Part shown: piece by piece, positions 47,889-57,042 of the stretch
How positions within the stretch are numbered: the stretch's first letter is position 1
Layout: each line of letters opens with the position of its first letter
NCBI RefSeq assembly: GCF_000720485.1
Contig: NZ_JOAX01000006.1
Span: 62,001-126,000 of the forward strand
DNA: 64,000 nucleotides
Reading direction: 5' to 3'
Origin: Streptomyces ochraceiscleroticus
Lineage (GTDB): Bacteria; Actinomycetota; Actinomycetes; Streptomycetales; Streptomycetaceae
Made by a program: the position numbers and the translations under genes
The notes under the pieces: model-generated
Database searches by the model: none
What the model saw: the letters and a program-made list of their open reading frames with translations, nothing else
What the model was told of the DNA's origin: nothing

Positions 47889-49100
47889 ATGGAGTTCAAG
47901 CAGTCGAGCAAGATGGCCGACGTCTGTTACGAGATCCGGGGGCCGGTGATCGAGCACGCCGACGCGCTGGAGGAGGCCGGGCACAGCGTGCTCCGGCTGA
48001 ACACCGGGAACCCCGCGCTCTTCGGCTTCGAGGCGCCCGAGGAGATCCTCCAGGACATGATGCGCAACCTGTCCCGCGCGCACGGCTACACCGACTCCCG
48101 CGGCATCCTCTCGGCGCGCCGGGCCGTCGCCCAGCACTACCAGTCGCTCGGCCTCACCGAGACCGGTGTCGACGACGTCTACCTGGGCAACGGCGTCTCG
48201 GAGCTGGTCTCGCTGGCGGTCCAGGCGCTGCTGGAGAACGGCGACGAGGTACTGATCCCGGCCCCCGACTACCCGCTGTGGACCGCGGTGACGACGCTGG
48301 CGGGCGGCAAGGCGGTGCACTACCTGTGCGACGAGTCCGCCGACTGGCTGCCGGACCTGGACGACATGGCCGCGAAGATCACCGACCGGACGCGGGCGAT
48401 GGTCATCATCAACCCCAACAACCCGACGGGCGCCGTCTACCCGCGCGAGCTCCTGGAAGGCATGCTCGACCTGGCACGGCGGCACGGTCTGATGGTCTTC
48501 GCGGACGAGATCTACGACCGCATCCTGTACGACGGCGAGGTGCACCACAACGTCGCGGTGCTCGCCCCCGACCTGGTCTGCCTCACCTTCAGCGGGCTCT
48601 CCAAGGCGTACCGCGTGGCCGGCTTCCGGTCCGGCTGGCTGGTGGTCTCCGGGCCCACGCAGCACGCCGCCGATTACCTGGAGGGGCTGGGCACGCTGGC
48701 CTCGATGCGGCTGTGCCCGAACGCCCCCGCGCAGTACGCCATCCAGGCGGCGCTCGGCGGCCGCCAGTCGATCAACGACCTGGTACTCCCGGGCGGCCGG
48801 CTGCGCGAGCAGCGCGATCGGGCGTGGGAACGCCTGAACGAGATCCCGGGCGTGTCGTGCGTGAAGCCCAAGGGCGCGATCTACGCCTTCCCGCGCCTGG
48901 ACCCGGCCGTGCACAAGATCCACGACGACGAGAAGTTCGTGCTGGACCTGCTGCTGCGGGAGAAGATCCAGGTGGTGCAGGGCACCGGCTTCAACTGGCC
49001 GCGCCCTGATCACTTCCGTATCCTGACACTCCCGTACGCCGACGACCTCGACGCCGCCATCAGCCGCATCGGACGCTTCCTGGCGGGGTATCGGCAGTGA
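47889..49100 (+). CDS. alaA: Alanine-glutamate type aminotransferase (AlaA-like)
   Basis: 403 residues of class I PLP-aminotransferases. The sequence follows E. coli AlaA closely over its whole length, for example LNTGNPALFGFEAPEEIL, VYLGNGVSELVSLAVQALL, APDYPLWTAVTTLAGGKAVHYL and INPNNPTGAVYPRELL. The PLP lysine is Lys239 in FSGLSKAYRVAG. It interconverts pyruvate/glutamate with alanine/2-oxoglutarate. ATG 47889 aligns with the AlaA N-terminus (MEFKQSSK) and has GGGAGG; the ATG at 47847 also has AAGGAG and could be used. Likely controlled with hxlR by the divergent operator. Confidence 0.93.
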   Translation: MEFKQSSKMADVCYEIRGPVIEHADALEEAGHSVLRLNTGNPALFGFEAPEEILQDMMRNLSRAHGYTDSRGILSARRAVAQHYQSLGLTETGVDDVYLGNGVSELVSLAVQALLENGDEVLIPAPDYPLWTAVTTLAGGKAVHYLCDESADWLPDLDDMAAKITDRTRAMVIINPNNPTGAVYPRELLEGMLDLARRHGLMVFADEIYDRILYDGEVHHNVAVLAPDLVCLTFSGLSKAYRVAGFRSGWLVVSGPTQHAADYLEGLGTLASMRLCPNAPAQYAIQAALGGRQSINDLVLPGGRLREQRDRAWERLNEIPGVSCVKPKGAIYAFPRLDPAVHKIHDDEKFVLDLLLREKIQVVQGTGFNWPRPDHFRILTLPYADDLDAAISRIGRFLAGYRQ

Positions 49101-49189
49101 GAGACTCCCGTGCGGGTGCGCCGTCGTGCTCCGGCGCGACGCCCCGCGGGCCGTGCGCGGCGCGTGCTCTGCCGGGCGCTGATGCGCCC

Positions 49190-49218
49190 TTGAGTGCGCC
49201 GCTCGCACCCGCTTAGGT
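49190..49218 (+). promoter_or_regulatory. Promoter of egtA
   Basis: TTGAGT (49190-49195) and TTAGGT (49213-49218) are separated by 17 nt, a housekeeping-type promoter. The predicted start lies about 40 nt upstream of the egtA ATG. Confidence 0.5.
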
Positions 49219-49267
49219 GGGAGCCTGCGTCCGGCCGTCCGGCCGGACACGGAGGGAGTGGAAGTCC

Positions 49268-50632
49268 ATGCCCGTACAGCGCGCGGTCACGGAAGCGGAG
49301 CTGGCAGCCCACCTGCACGGCATTTGCTTCAAGACCGGGCCTCCGCAGCGCATCGGGGTCGAGATCGAGTATCTCGTCCACGACGCGCGCAACCCCCGAT
49401 GTCCCCTGCCGCGCGAGCGCGTCCGCAGCGCGATGACCGCCCTGCGCGCGCTCCCCCTGCGGTCGCTCCTGACCTTCGAGCCGGGCGGGCAGCTGGAGCT
49501 CAGCTCGCTCCCCGCCGCCTCCCTCACCGAGTGCGTCACGGCCGTCTCGGCCGACCTGGCGCTGGTACGCACCGCGCTGCGTGCCATGGACCTGAGCCTG
49601 GCGGGCCACGGACACAACCCCTGGCACCCGCCGCACCGCATCCTCGACGAGCCCCGCTACGACGCGATGGAGGCGTACTTCGACCGCTGGGGGCAGGCCG
49701 GCCGGTCCATGATGTGCGGCACCGCCTCCGTACAGGTCTGCCTGGACGCCGGATACGAGGAGCCGGGGCCGCTCGGGCACGGCCGGCGCTGGCGCCTCGC
49801 CCACCTCCTCGGTGCCGTGCTCGCCGCGGCCTTCGCCAACTCCCCCACCAGCGAGGGATGCCCGACGGGCTACCGCTCCACCCGCCAGGCCATCTGGACC
49901 CAGCTCGACCCGGCCCGCACCCTCGCGCCCGCCGACGGCCCCGATCCGCGCGCGGCCTGGGCGGCGTACGCGCTGGACGCGCCCGTGATGTGCCTGCGCG
50001 CCGCGGACGGGCCCTGGGACGCGCCCGAAGGGCTGTCCTTCCGCGAGTGGACGCGCACGAAGGCGCCGAGGGCACCCACGGCGGAGGACTTCGACTACCA
50101 CGTCACCACGCTCTTCCCGCCGGTCCGGCCGCGCGGTCACCTCGAACTGCGCATGATCGACGCGCAGCCGGGCGACGGCTGGATCGTGCCGCTCGCCGTG
50201 ACCGCGGCCCTGTTCGACGACCCCGAGGCCGCCGAGACCGCGTACCGCGCCGTCAAGCCGCTCGCCGAGACGGCGGGCGACCGCCCCGCGCCGCGCAACC
50301 CCTTGTGGCGGCGCGCTGCCCGGAACGGGCTGACCGACCCGGAGCTGGCCGCCGCCGCGACGGTCTGTTTCGCGGCCGCCCGTGCGGCGCTGCCCCGGCT
50401 CGGCGCCGGGCCCGACGTGCTCGCCGCCGTCGAGGAGTTCATCGAGCGTTATGTGGCGCAGGGCCGCTGCCCGGCCGACGACCTGCTGGACGCGGCGTAC
50501 GCGGCACCCGAGTACGCCCCCACGCCCACGGAGAGCCCGGCGGCCCGGCGCGCCGCCGACGCCCAGGAAGCGGCGCTCGCCGCGGAGTACGCCCGCACCG
50601 TCGAGCGCATCCCAGGGAAGGACAGCCAGTGA
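49268..50632 (+). CDS. egtA: Ergothioneine gamma-glutamylcysteine ligase
   Basis: 454 residues of the glutamate-cysteine ligase type 2 family as used in EgtA. IGVEIEYLVHDARNP, TFEPGGQLELSSLP, GHNPWHPPHRILDEPRYDAMEAYF and SVQVCLDAG are typical. It makes gamma-glutamylcysteine from glutamate and cysteine, the thiol donor for EgtB. ATG 49268 has GGAGGGAG nine bases upstream. First gene of an egtABCD operon; its stop overlaps the egtB GTG. Confidence 0.92.
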   Translation: MPVQRAVTEAELAAHLHGICFKTGPPQRIGVEIEYLVHDARNPRCPLPRERVRSAMTALRALPLRSLLTFEPGGQLELSSLPAASLTECVTAVSADLALVRTALRAMDLSLAGHGHNPWHPPHRILDEPRYDAMEAYFDRWGQAGRSMMCGTASVQVCLDAGYEEPGPLGHGRRWRLAHLLGAVLAAAFANSPTSEGCPTGYRSTRQAIWTQLDPARTLAPADGPDPRAAWAAYALDAPVMCLRAADGPWDAPEGLSFREWTRTKAPRAPTAEDFDYHVTTLFPPVRPRGHLELRMIDAQPGDGWIVPLAVTAALFDDPEAAETAYRAVKPLAETAGDRPAPRNPLWRRAARNGLTDPELAAAATVCFAAARAALPRLGAGPDVLAAVEEFIERYVAQGRCPADDLLDAAYAAPEYAPTPTESPAARRAADAQEAALAAEYARTVERIPGKDSQ

Positions 50633-51945
50633 TCCACGATCCCGAAAAGCTCCGGGACCGCGCGGCGTCGGCGCTGCTCGCCGCCCGCACCCGTACGCAG
50701 GCGCTGACCACGTGTGTCGACGAGCCCGACCTGACAGCGCAGCACTCGCCCCTGATGTCGCCCCTGGTGTGGGACCTCGCCCACATAGGCAACCAGGAGG
50801 AGCAGTGGCTGATGCGGGCGGTCGGCGGGCTGGAGGCGCTGCGCCCGGAGATCGACTCGGTCTACGACGCGTTCGAGCACCCCCGGGCCGAGCGGCCCTC
50901 GCTGCCGCTGCTGGCCCCCACCGAGGCGCACAGCTACGTCGACGAAGTGCGCGGCCGGGTGCTGGACGTCCTGGAGAAGACCCCGCTGCGCGGCGACCGG
51001 CTGGTCGAGCAGGCATTCGCGTTCGGCATGGTCGCGCAGCACGAGCAGCAGCACGACGAGACGATGCTCATCACCCACCAGTTGCGGCGCGGCCCGGCCG
51101 CGCTCACCGCTCCCCCGCCCCCGGACACCGCGGAGGGGGTGGTGGGCCCCGAGGTGCTGGTGCCGAGCGGCCATTTCACGATGGGCACCTCCCGGGAGCC
51201 GTGGGCGCTGGACAACGAACGCCCCGCGCACCACCGGCTGCTGCCCGCCTTCCGGATCGACACGACACCGGTGAGCAACGCCGCGTATCTGTGGTTCATC
51301 GAGGACGGCGGCTATCGGGAGTCGCGCTGGTGGGCCCCCGAGGGCTGGCGGATGGTGTGCGAGAACAAGCTCGAAGCGCCGCTGTTCTGGCGGCGGGAGG
51401 GCAGCGGATGGGTGCGTCGCAGTTTCGGTGTCACCGAGCCGATCGCTCCTGAAGAACCGGTTCTGCATGTGAGCTGGTACGAGGCGGACGCGTATGCGCG
51501 CTGGGCCGGGCGCCGGCTGCCCTCGGAGGCCGAGTGGGAGAAGGCCGCCCGCTGGGACCCGCACACCGGGTACAGCCGCCGCTACCCCTGGGGCGACGAG
51601 GACCCCGGCCCCGAGCACGCCAATCTGGGCCAGCGCCATCTGCGTCCGGCGCCCGTGGGCAGCTACCCCGAGGGCGAGTCGCCGCTGGGCGTCCGGCAGC
51701 TCATCGGGGACGTGTGGGAGTGGACCTCCGGGGACTTCCTGCCGTACCCGGGCTTCCAGGCGTTCCCTTACCGCGAGTACTCCGAGGTGTTCTTCGGCGA
51801 CGCGTACAAGGTGCTGCGCGGCGGGTCGTTCGCGGTGGACCCGGTGGCCTGCCGCGGCACGTTCCGCAACTGGGACCTGCCCGTCCGCCGGCAGATCTTC
51901 GCCGGCTTCCGCACGGCCCGGGACGCGGGCCCGGAGGACGCGTGA
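50629..51945 (+). CDS. egtB: Ergothioneine sulfoxide synthase
   Basis: 438 residues. The N-terminal DinB-like domain has HIGNQEEQWL and FGMVAQHEQQHDET with the His facial triad for iron. The C-terminal formylglycine-generating-enzyme fold shows GHFTMGTSREPWALDNERPAH, WYEADAYARWAGRRLPSEAEWEKAA and VLRGGSFAVDP. It couples hercynine to gamma-glutamylcysteine with O2 to give the sulfoxide. GTG start overlapping egtA. Family length is as expected. Confidence 0.93.
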   Translation: MIHDPEKLRDRAASALLAARTRTQALTTCVDEPDLTAQHSPLMSPLVWDLAHIGNQEEQWLMRAVGGLEALRPEIDSVYDAFEHPRAERPSLPLLAPTEAHSYVDEVRGRVLDVLEKTPLRGDRLVEQAFAFGMVAQHEQQHDETMLITHQLRRGPAALTAPPPPDTAEGVVGPEVLVPSGHFTMGTSREPWALDNERPAHHRLLPAFRIDTTPVSNAAYLWFIEDGGYRESRWWAPEGWRMVCENKLEAPLFWRREGSGWVRRSFGVTEPIAPEEPVLHVSWYEADAYARWAGRRLPSEAEWEKAARWDPHTGYSRRYPWGDEDPGPEHANLGQRHLRPAPVGSYPEGESPLGVRQLIGDVWEWTSGDFLPYPGFQAFPYREYSEVFFGDAYKVLRGGSFAVDPVACRGTFRNWDLPVRRQIFAGFRTARDAGPEDA

Positions 51946-52006
51946 GGGCCCCGGCGCGCCCCGTGTGCCCGGGGCCCCCTGAGCCCCCCGCCAGGAGGCG
52001 CGCCTG

Positions 52007-52768
52007 ATGTGCCGTCACCTTGCCTACCTCGGTCCCGACGTCCCGCTCGGTGACGTCCTCACCGCGCCCGAGTACAGCCTGTTCCGGCAGTCCTGGGCGC
52101 CCCGCCGCCAGAAGTACGGCACGGTCAACGCGGACGGCTTCGGGGTCGGCTGGTACGCGCCCGGCGACCCCGTGCCGGCCCGCTACCGCCGCGCAGGGCC
52201 CATCTGGGCGGACGCCTGCCTGCCCGACCTCGCCCGGGTCGTCCGCAGCGGCGCCGTGCTGGCCGCCGTACGGGACGCCACCCTCGCCTGCCCGGACGGC
52301 GAGGCCGCGGCGGCGCCGTTCGCCGGGGGCCGGTGGCTCTTCAGCCACAACGGCGCGGTCAGCGGCTGGCCAGGCTCGCTCGGCGCCCTGGCCGCCGGGC
52401 TGCCTTCCGAGGCGCTGCTCGGCCTGGAGGCGCGCTGCGACGCCGCGTTCCTGTGGGCGCTGGTGAAGCACCGCCTGGAGCAGGGCGCCGACGCCTCCGA
52501 GGCGCTGTCCGAGACGGTGACCGAGGTGGCTGCCGCGGCCCCCGGCTCCCGGCTGAACCTGCTGCTCACCGACGGCGCCACGATCACCGCCACCACCTGG
52601 GGCGACACGCTCTTCCACCGCCCGCTGCCGGGCCGCGCGCCCGGCATGCTGGTCGCCTCCGAACCCTCGGACGACGGGGACGGCTGGACCGAGGTCCCCG
52701 ACCGCACCCTGCTGGCCGCCACCCGTACCGATGTCCTGCTCACCCCGCTCAAGGAGCCCGTCGCGTGA
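52007..52768 (+). CDS. egtC: Ergothioneine gamma-glutamyl hydrolase
   Basis: 253 residues of class II glutamine amidotransferase fold. Cys2 (MCRHLAYLG) becomes the N-terminal nucleophile after Met removal. FGVGWYAPGD, WLFSHNGAVSGW and the YG-type C-terminus fit EgtC, which removes glutamate from the gamma-glutamyl sulfoxide. AGGAGG precedes the ATG. It overlaps the egtD start by GTGA. Confidence 0.92.
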   Translation: MCRHLAYLGPDVPLGDVLTAPEYSLFRQSWAPRRQKYGTVNADGFGVGWYAPGDPVPARYRRAGPIWADACLPDLARVVRSGAVLAAVRDATLACPDGEAAAAPFAGGRWLFSHNGAVSGWPGSLGALAAGLPSEALLGLEARCDAAFLWALVKHRLEQGADASEALSETVTEVAAAAPGSRLNLLLTDGATITATTWGDTLFHRPLPGRAPGMLVASEPSDDGDGWTEVPDRTLLAATRTDVLLTPLKEPVA

Positions 52769-53727
52769 GTCCCCTCGCCATCACCCGTACGCTGCCCCCC
52801 GACGCCACCACCGCCGCCCTCCGTACCGACGTCGCCCAGGGCCTGACCAGCAGCCCGAAGACACTGCCGCCGAAGTGGTTCTACGACGCCCGGGGCAGCG
52901 AGCTCTTCGAGGACATCACCGCGCTGCCCGAGTACTACCCGACCCGCGCCGAGCGGGAGATCCTGCTGGCCCGCGCCGGGCAGATCGCCACCGCCACCGG
53001 GGCCCGCACCCTGGTCGAGCTGGGCTCCGGCTCCTCGGAGAAGACCCGGCACCTGCTGGACGCGCTCACCCGGCTGCACACCTACGTGCCCGTCGACGTC
53101 AGTGAGAGCGCGCTGGCCGCGGCGGGCGAGGCGCTGCTCGCCGACCACCCGGGGCTCACCGTGCACGCGCTGGTCGCCGACTTCCAGGGCGGCCTGGAGC
53201 TGCCCGAGGCGCCGGGGCCCCGGCTGCTGGCCTTCCTCGGCGGCACGATCGGCAACCTGCTCCCCGCCGAGCGGACCGGCTTCCTGCACTCCGTACGGGA
53301 CCTGCTGGAGCCCGGCGACGCGCTGCTGCTCGGCACGGACCTGGTCAAGGACGAGGGGACGCTGCTGGCCGCGTACGACGACAGCCAGGGCGTCACGGCG
53401 GAGTTCAACAAGAACGTGCTCACCGTCATCAACCGCGAGCTGGCCGCCGACTTCGACCCGGCGCAGTTCGCGCACCGCGCGGTGTGGGACGCCGAGCGGG
53501 AGTGGATCGAGATGCGGCTGCGGTCCTTGAAGGAGCAGACCGTGAAGATCCCGGCGCTGGACCTCGCGGTGCACTTCGCGGCGGGCGAGGAGGTGCGCAC
53601 GGAGGTCTCCGCGAAGTTCCGCAAGGAGGGCGTGCGCAGGGAACTCGGCGCCGCCGGGCTGGAGTTGCGCGACTGGTGGACGGACGGCACGGCCCGCTTC
53701 GCGCTGTCGCTCGCCGTACGGCGCTAG
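52765..53727 (+). CDS. egtD: L-histidine N-alpha-methyltransferase
   Basis: 320 residues of the EgtD methyltransferase family (DUF2260). KWFYDARGSELFEDIT, LVELGSGSSEKTRHLLD (SAM), LAFLGGTIGNLLP and GTDLVKDEGTLLAAYDDSQGVTAEFNKN are characteristic. It trimethylates histidine to hercynine with SAM. GTG 52765 has AAGGAG eight bases upstream. No egtE (PLP lyase) follows; that gene is presumably elsewhere. A hairpin lies just after its stop. Confidence 0.94.
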   Translation: MSPLAITRTLPPDATTAALRTDVAQGLTSSPKTLPPKWFYDARGSELFEDITALPEYYPTRAEREILLARAGQIATATGARTLVELGSGSSEKTRHLLDALTRLHTYVPVDVSESALAAAGEALLADHPGLTVHALVADFQGGLELPEAPGPRLLAFLGGTIGNLLPAERTGFLHSVRDLLEPGDALLLGTDLVKDEGTLLAAYDDSQGVTAEFNKNVLTVINRELAADFDPAQFAHRAVWDAEREWIEMRLRSLKEQTVKIPALDLAVHFAAGEEVRTEVSAKFRKEGVRRELGAAGLELRDWWTDGTARFALSLAVRR

Positions 53728-53735
53728 GGCATCCC

Positions 53736-53766
53736 GCGGGCACCGTGGGGCGCCAGTGCTGCCCGC
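53736..53766. terminator. Bidirectional terminator between egtD and the P450 gene
   Basis: GCGGGCA (53736-53742) pairs with TGCCCGC (53760-53766) around a 17-nt loop. It lies between convergent genes. Confidence 0.5.
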
Positions 53767-53774
53767 AGGCGCTC

Positions 53775-55052
53775 TCAGGCCCGTACAGGCAGGTGCTTGA
53801 GCCCGTTCTGGAAGTTGGAGACGAGCCGGACCGGCTCCCCGGCGAGTTCGAGGCCGGGCAGCCGGTCCAGTACGTGCCGCAGCACGGCCCGCATCTGTAC
53901 GCGGGCGAGGTGCGACCCGAGGCAGAAGTGCGGTCCGAAGCCGAAGCTGACGTGGTCGTTCGGACTGCGGGTGACGTCGAAGCGGTCGGGGTCGGCGAAG
54001 ACCGTCTCGTCGCGGTTGGCGGAGGCGTGGTAAACCACGACCTTCTCGCCCGCCCGGATGCGCCGGCCGCCCAGCTCCACGTCGCGCACGGCGGTGCGCC
54101 GGAAGTCCATCACCGGCGGCCAGTAGCGCAGCATCTCCTCGACGGCCGCGGGAATCAACTCCCGTTCCCTCTGGAGCCGTTCGAACTGCTCCCGATGGCA
54201 CAGCAGGCTGTGCAGCCCGCCCGGAATGCCGTTGCGCAGCGTTTCGTTCCCGGCCACCGCGAAGAGGAAGAACATGTTCTCGAACTCCTCACGGGTCAGG
54301 CCGCCCTCCCGCATGTGGGCCATCACCGTGCCGGGCCGCGGCTGTTCGGCGAGCGCGTGGGCGTACGCGAACATGTCGGCGAGCGCTTCACGGGAGCGCG
54401 GGTTCACCGGACGGCCGTCCGGACGGACGAGCGTACGCGGACGGCGGTCCAGCGCGGCCCGCCCCATGGGGCTGAGCGTCGCGGGGTCGGCGGTGCTCAA
54501 CTCCGCGTACTCGCTGTCCTGGTAGCCGATGACGCGGCTCGACCAGTCGAAGAGCAGCCGCCGGTCCTCGTCCGGCACGCCCATCACGTGCGCCAGCGTC
54601 CAGACCGGCAGGTCGGCGGCGACCTCGACGAAGTCCGCCGCGCCCGCCTCGGCGACCTGCCCCACGAGCTCGGCGGCGCGCGCGTCGATGACGGCCTCCA
54701 ACTCCCGTACGGCACGCGGGGTGAAGGCCGCGGCGACGACCTTGCGGATGCGGGAATGGTCCGGCGGGTCCTGGTTCAGCATCATCGCGCGGACGAACGC
54801 GAGGTCCCGAGCGCTGTCGGGGTCCCGGATCTGCGTCGCACCCGCGTACGAAGAGAACACCTCTGGGCTACGCAGGACATGCTTCACATCCGCATGCCGC
54901 AGCACCGCCCAGTACCCGGGACCGGCCGGCCAGCCGGCCACCGCCGGCTCCTCGATCCAGCAGACCGGGCTGGTCAGACGCAGTTCACGGAAGAGCGCGT
55001 AGGGGACGCCGGTAGCGTAGGTCTGGGGTGTGAACACCTCGGCAGCCGTCAC
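53775..55052 (-). CDS. Cytochrome P450
   Basis: 425 residues, a typical soluble bacterial P450. I-helix FFLFAVAGNETLRNG (oxygen-binding A/G-x-E-T), ExxR in VEEMLRYWPP, and heme-binding FGFGPHFCLGSHLAR are all present. It should use ferredoxin and a separate reductase, neither of which is adjacent. Substrate unknown. The GTG at 55052 is the only reasonable start for the N-terminal helix, although its ribosome site is weak. Divergent from the proline-rich protein. Confidence 0.9.
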   Translation of the reverse strand: MTAAEVFTPQTYATGVPYALFRELRLTSPVCWIEEPAVAGWPAGPGYWAVLRHADVKHVLRSPEVFSSYAGATQIRDPDSARDLAFVRAMMLNQDPPDHSRIRKVVAAAFTPRAVRELEAVIDARAAELVGQVAEAGAADFVEVAADLPVWTLAHVMGVPDEDRRLLFDWSSRVIGYQDSEYAELSTADPATLSPMGRAALDRRPRTLVRPDGRPVNPRSREALADMFAYAHALAEQPRPGTVMAHMREGGLTREEFENMFFLFAVAGNETLRNGIPGGLHSLLCHREQFERLQRERELIPAAVEEMLRYWPPVMDFRRTAVRDVELGGRRIRAGEKVVVYHASANRDETVFADPDRFDVTRSPNDHVSFGFGPHFCLGSHLARVQMRAVLRHVLDRLPGLELAGEPVRLVSNFQNGLKHLPVRA

Positions 55053-55139
55053 GCACCCGACCGTACGGTAATCCCCACTATCAGGGGAATCACCCGTACG
55101 GGATGCTTGATCGCGCGCGGCGCTGCGCAGCCTCTCGGC

Positions 55140-55700
55140 GTGTATCGATCGCATCGCGCGGGACTGGCCCTGGCGGCCGCCGCGTTCGTGGCAGGGGTGG
55201 GCTGGGCGCCGTCGGCGGCCGCGCACGGCGACAACTGTTCCTACGCCGGGACGAAGCCGCCGGTGACGGCCCCGACCGGGGTACCGGGGTTGCCGGACGA
55301 CTGGCACTGGCCCTGTACGTCGCCGACGCCCCGGCCGCCCACGCCGCCACCGCCCGCGCCGAAGCCGCCGCCTCCGAAGCCCGCACCGCCGCCACCGCCC
55401 GAGCCCGCGCCACCGGAGCCCGCGCCGGTCACCACCCCGCCCGCGCCGCCACCGCCCGCGCCGAAGCCGCCGCCCGCGCCGCGCCCGAAGCCGCCCCCGG
55501 AACCGCCGCCGACCTCCGAGGCGCCGAAGCCGAAGCCCTCGCCGTCCCTGACGCCCCGGTCGTACGCGGTCACCGGCCAGCAGGCGCGGGGCGGCCGCTC
55601 GCTGGTCACGACGATGCTGCTGATCATGGCCCCGGCCGTGCTGGCCGCCGCCGTGCTGCGCCCCCGCTCCTCCTCCGGATCCGGCGGCCGCCGTTCCTGA
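55140..55700 (+). CDS. Proline-rich surface protein with C-terminal membrane anchor
   Basis: 186 residues. An N-terminal signal-like helix (LALAAAAFVAGVGWAPSAAA) precedes a Cys-containing start of the mature part. Then comes a ~95-residue stretch of Pro/Ala/Lys repeats (PPAPKPPPPKPAPP style) that would form an extended rod through the wall. A C-terminal hydrophobic helix (TMLLIMAPAVLAAAVL) follows, with an Arg/Ser-rich tail as an anchor. Start GTG 55140 lacks a clear ribosome site; TTG 55107 is an alternative. No family assigned. Confidence 0.65.
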   Translation: MYRSHRAGLALAAAAFVAGVGWAPSAAAHGDNCSYAGTKPPVTAPTGVPGLPDDWHWPCTSPTPRPPTPPPPAPKPPPPKPAPPPPPEPAPPEPAPVTTPPAPPPPAPKPPPAPRPKPPPEPPPTSEAPKPKPSPSLTPRSYAVTGQQARGGRSLVTTMLLIMAPAVLAAAVLRPRSSSGSGGRRS

Positions 55701-55746
55701 CGCCCACCCCTGTTTCCTTATTTCGTACGTCCTCTTGGAGGTCTCC

Positions 55747-56511
55747 ATGTCGGAATGGCTGGTGCTCGGCATCGCCATGGCCGCGGCCTGCGGTGTCGTG
55801 CTGCTCGTCACCGTCCTGAACCAGCGGCGGATCGACGAGGAGGAGGACGATCCGTCCGAGACGCCCGACGTCATCGAGTACATGACGATGATGATCGGGG
55901 TGGTCTACGCGATCGTGCTGGGCCTGGCCATCGCGGGCGTGTGGGAGTCCCGCAGCGCGGCGGAGGACACCGTCCGCACGGAGGCGCAGGCGCTGCACGA
56001 GGTGAGCGCGCGGGCGCGGGCGTATCCGGAGCCGGTGCGCGACCGTATCCGCACCGACGTCGAAGGCTATGTCTCGCACGTGGTGCACAAGGAGTGGCCG
56101 GTGATGACCGAAGAGGGCGAGCTGACGCCCACCGGGACCGCGCTGCTGGAGAAGGTGCGCGCCGACGTGACCGACTACCACCCGCGCAGCGACTACGAGA
56201 ACCAGTCCTACCAGCCGCTGGTCGACCAGGTCGCGGTGGCGGACGGCGCGCGGGCCGCCCGCGGGCAGAGCGCGGGGGCGACGCTGCCGCCGGTGGTGTG
56301 GTTCGGCCTTCTCGCGGGCGCGGTGGTCACGGTCGGCCTGGTCTTCACGCTGCAGATCCGGCGATCAGGACGGGAACTGCTGATGGCGGGAGTCTTCACC
56401 GCCCTGATCGCCTTTCTGCTCTTCCTGGTGTGGGACTTCGACGATCCATGGCTGCGCAGTGTCGATGCGATCCAGCCCTTCAAGGATCTGCTGTCCTCGA
56501 GCGGGGGCTGA
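55747..56511 (+). CDS. DUF4239 (bestrophin-like) membrane protein
   Basis: 254 residues. TM1 VLGIAMAAACGVVLLVTVL, TM2 YMTMMIGVVYAIVLGLAIAGVW, a ~100-residue soluble loop, then TM3 VVWFGLLAGAVVTVGLVFTL and TM4 ELLMAGVFTALIAFLLFLVWDF. The arrangement matches DUF4239 proteins, distantly related to bestrophins; a channel role is only a guess. ATG 55747 has GGAGG upstream. Ends 11 nt before the convergent VOC gene. Confidence 0.82.
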   Translation: MSEWLVLGIAMAAACGVVLLVTVLNQRRIDEEEDDPSETPDVIEYMTMMIGVVYAIVLGLAIAGVWESRSAAEDTVRTEAQALHEVSARARAYPEPVRDRIRTDVEGYVSHVVHKEWPVMTEEGELTPTGTALLEKVRADVTDYHPRSDYENQSYQPLVDQVAVADGARAARGQSAGATLPPVVWFGLLAGAVVTVGLVFTLQIRRSGRELLMAGVFTALIAFLLFLVWDFDDPWLRSVDAIQPFKDLLSSSGG

Positions 56512-56521
56512 GACCCCGCGC

Positions 56522-57025
56522 TCAGGTGGCGGAGCCCGCGGCTGCCCCGGTCGCCAGGTCGGGGCCCCAGCGGCGGAGTGCGTCCTCCAGGTCGAGCGGA
56601 AGGACCTGGGCGCCGCCGTCCTCGGGGCCCGGCCAGTCCTCGCGCGGCACCCGCCACATCACCTCGAACTCGATGCCGTCCGGGTCCTTGGCGTACAGGG
56701 ACTTGGAGACGAGGTGGTCGCTGGCGCCGACGAGCGCGCCGGCGGCCCGCAGCCGGGCGGCGGTGTCGGCAAGCTCGCCGAGGGTGCCGACCTCCCAGGC
56801 GAGGTGGTACAGGCCCGCCCGCCCGTGCTCGGGGCCCGGGGCTTGGTCGCCGAGGGCGAAAAGGCCGAGGTCGTGGTCGTTCAGGGTGTCCTCGGCGCGG
56901 AGGAACGCGGCCCGGCCGGGGATCTCGGTGTCCACGGTGAAGCCGAGGACGTCGGTGTAGAACGCGACGGAGCGCGACAGCTCACGTACGTAGAGGACCG
57001 CGTGGTTGAGGCGGCGTACGGACAT
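56522..57025 (-). CDS. VOC-family dioxygenase/glyoxalase (CatE-like)
   Basis: 167 residues of the vicinal-oxygen-chelate fold in two halves. RLNHAVLYVRELSRSVAFYTDVLGF and the second half GRAGLYHLAWEVGTLGELADTAARL, GASDHLVSKSLYAKDPDGIEFEVMW closely resemble catechol-2,3-dioxygenase-like CatE/YfiE proteins. Metal ligands would include His8 and the Glu of FEVMW. It follows a DoxX gene in the same operon. In Bacillus, catDE and mhqOP pairs of DoxX and VOC genes respond to quinones and catechols. ATG 57025 has GGGAGG. Confidence 0.87.
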   Translation of the reverse strand: MSVRRLNHAVLYVRELSRSVAFYTDVLGFTVDTEIPGRAAFLRAEDTLNDHDLGLFALGDQAPGPEHGRAGLYHLAWEVGTLGELADTAARLRAAGALVGASDHLVSKSLYAKDPDGIEFEVMWRVPREDWPGPEDGGAQVLPLDLEDALRRWGPDLATGAAAGSAT

Positions 57026-57042
57026 GGGTACCTCCCTGGGGG

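Noticed and set aside
47889..49100. The aminotransferase next to egtA as the missing EgtE
   Set aside because: The sequence follows E. coli AlaA along its length; EgtE is a class V type PLP lyase and would look different.
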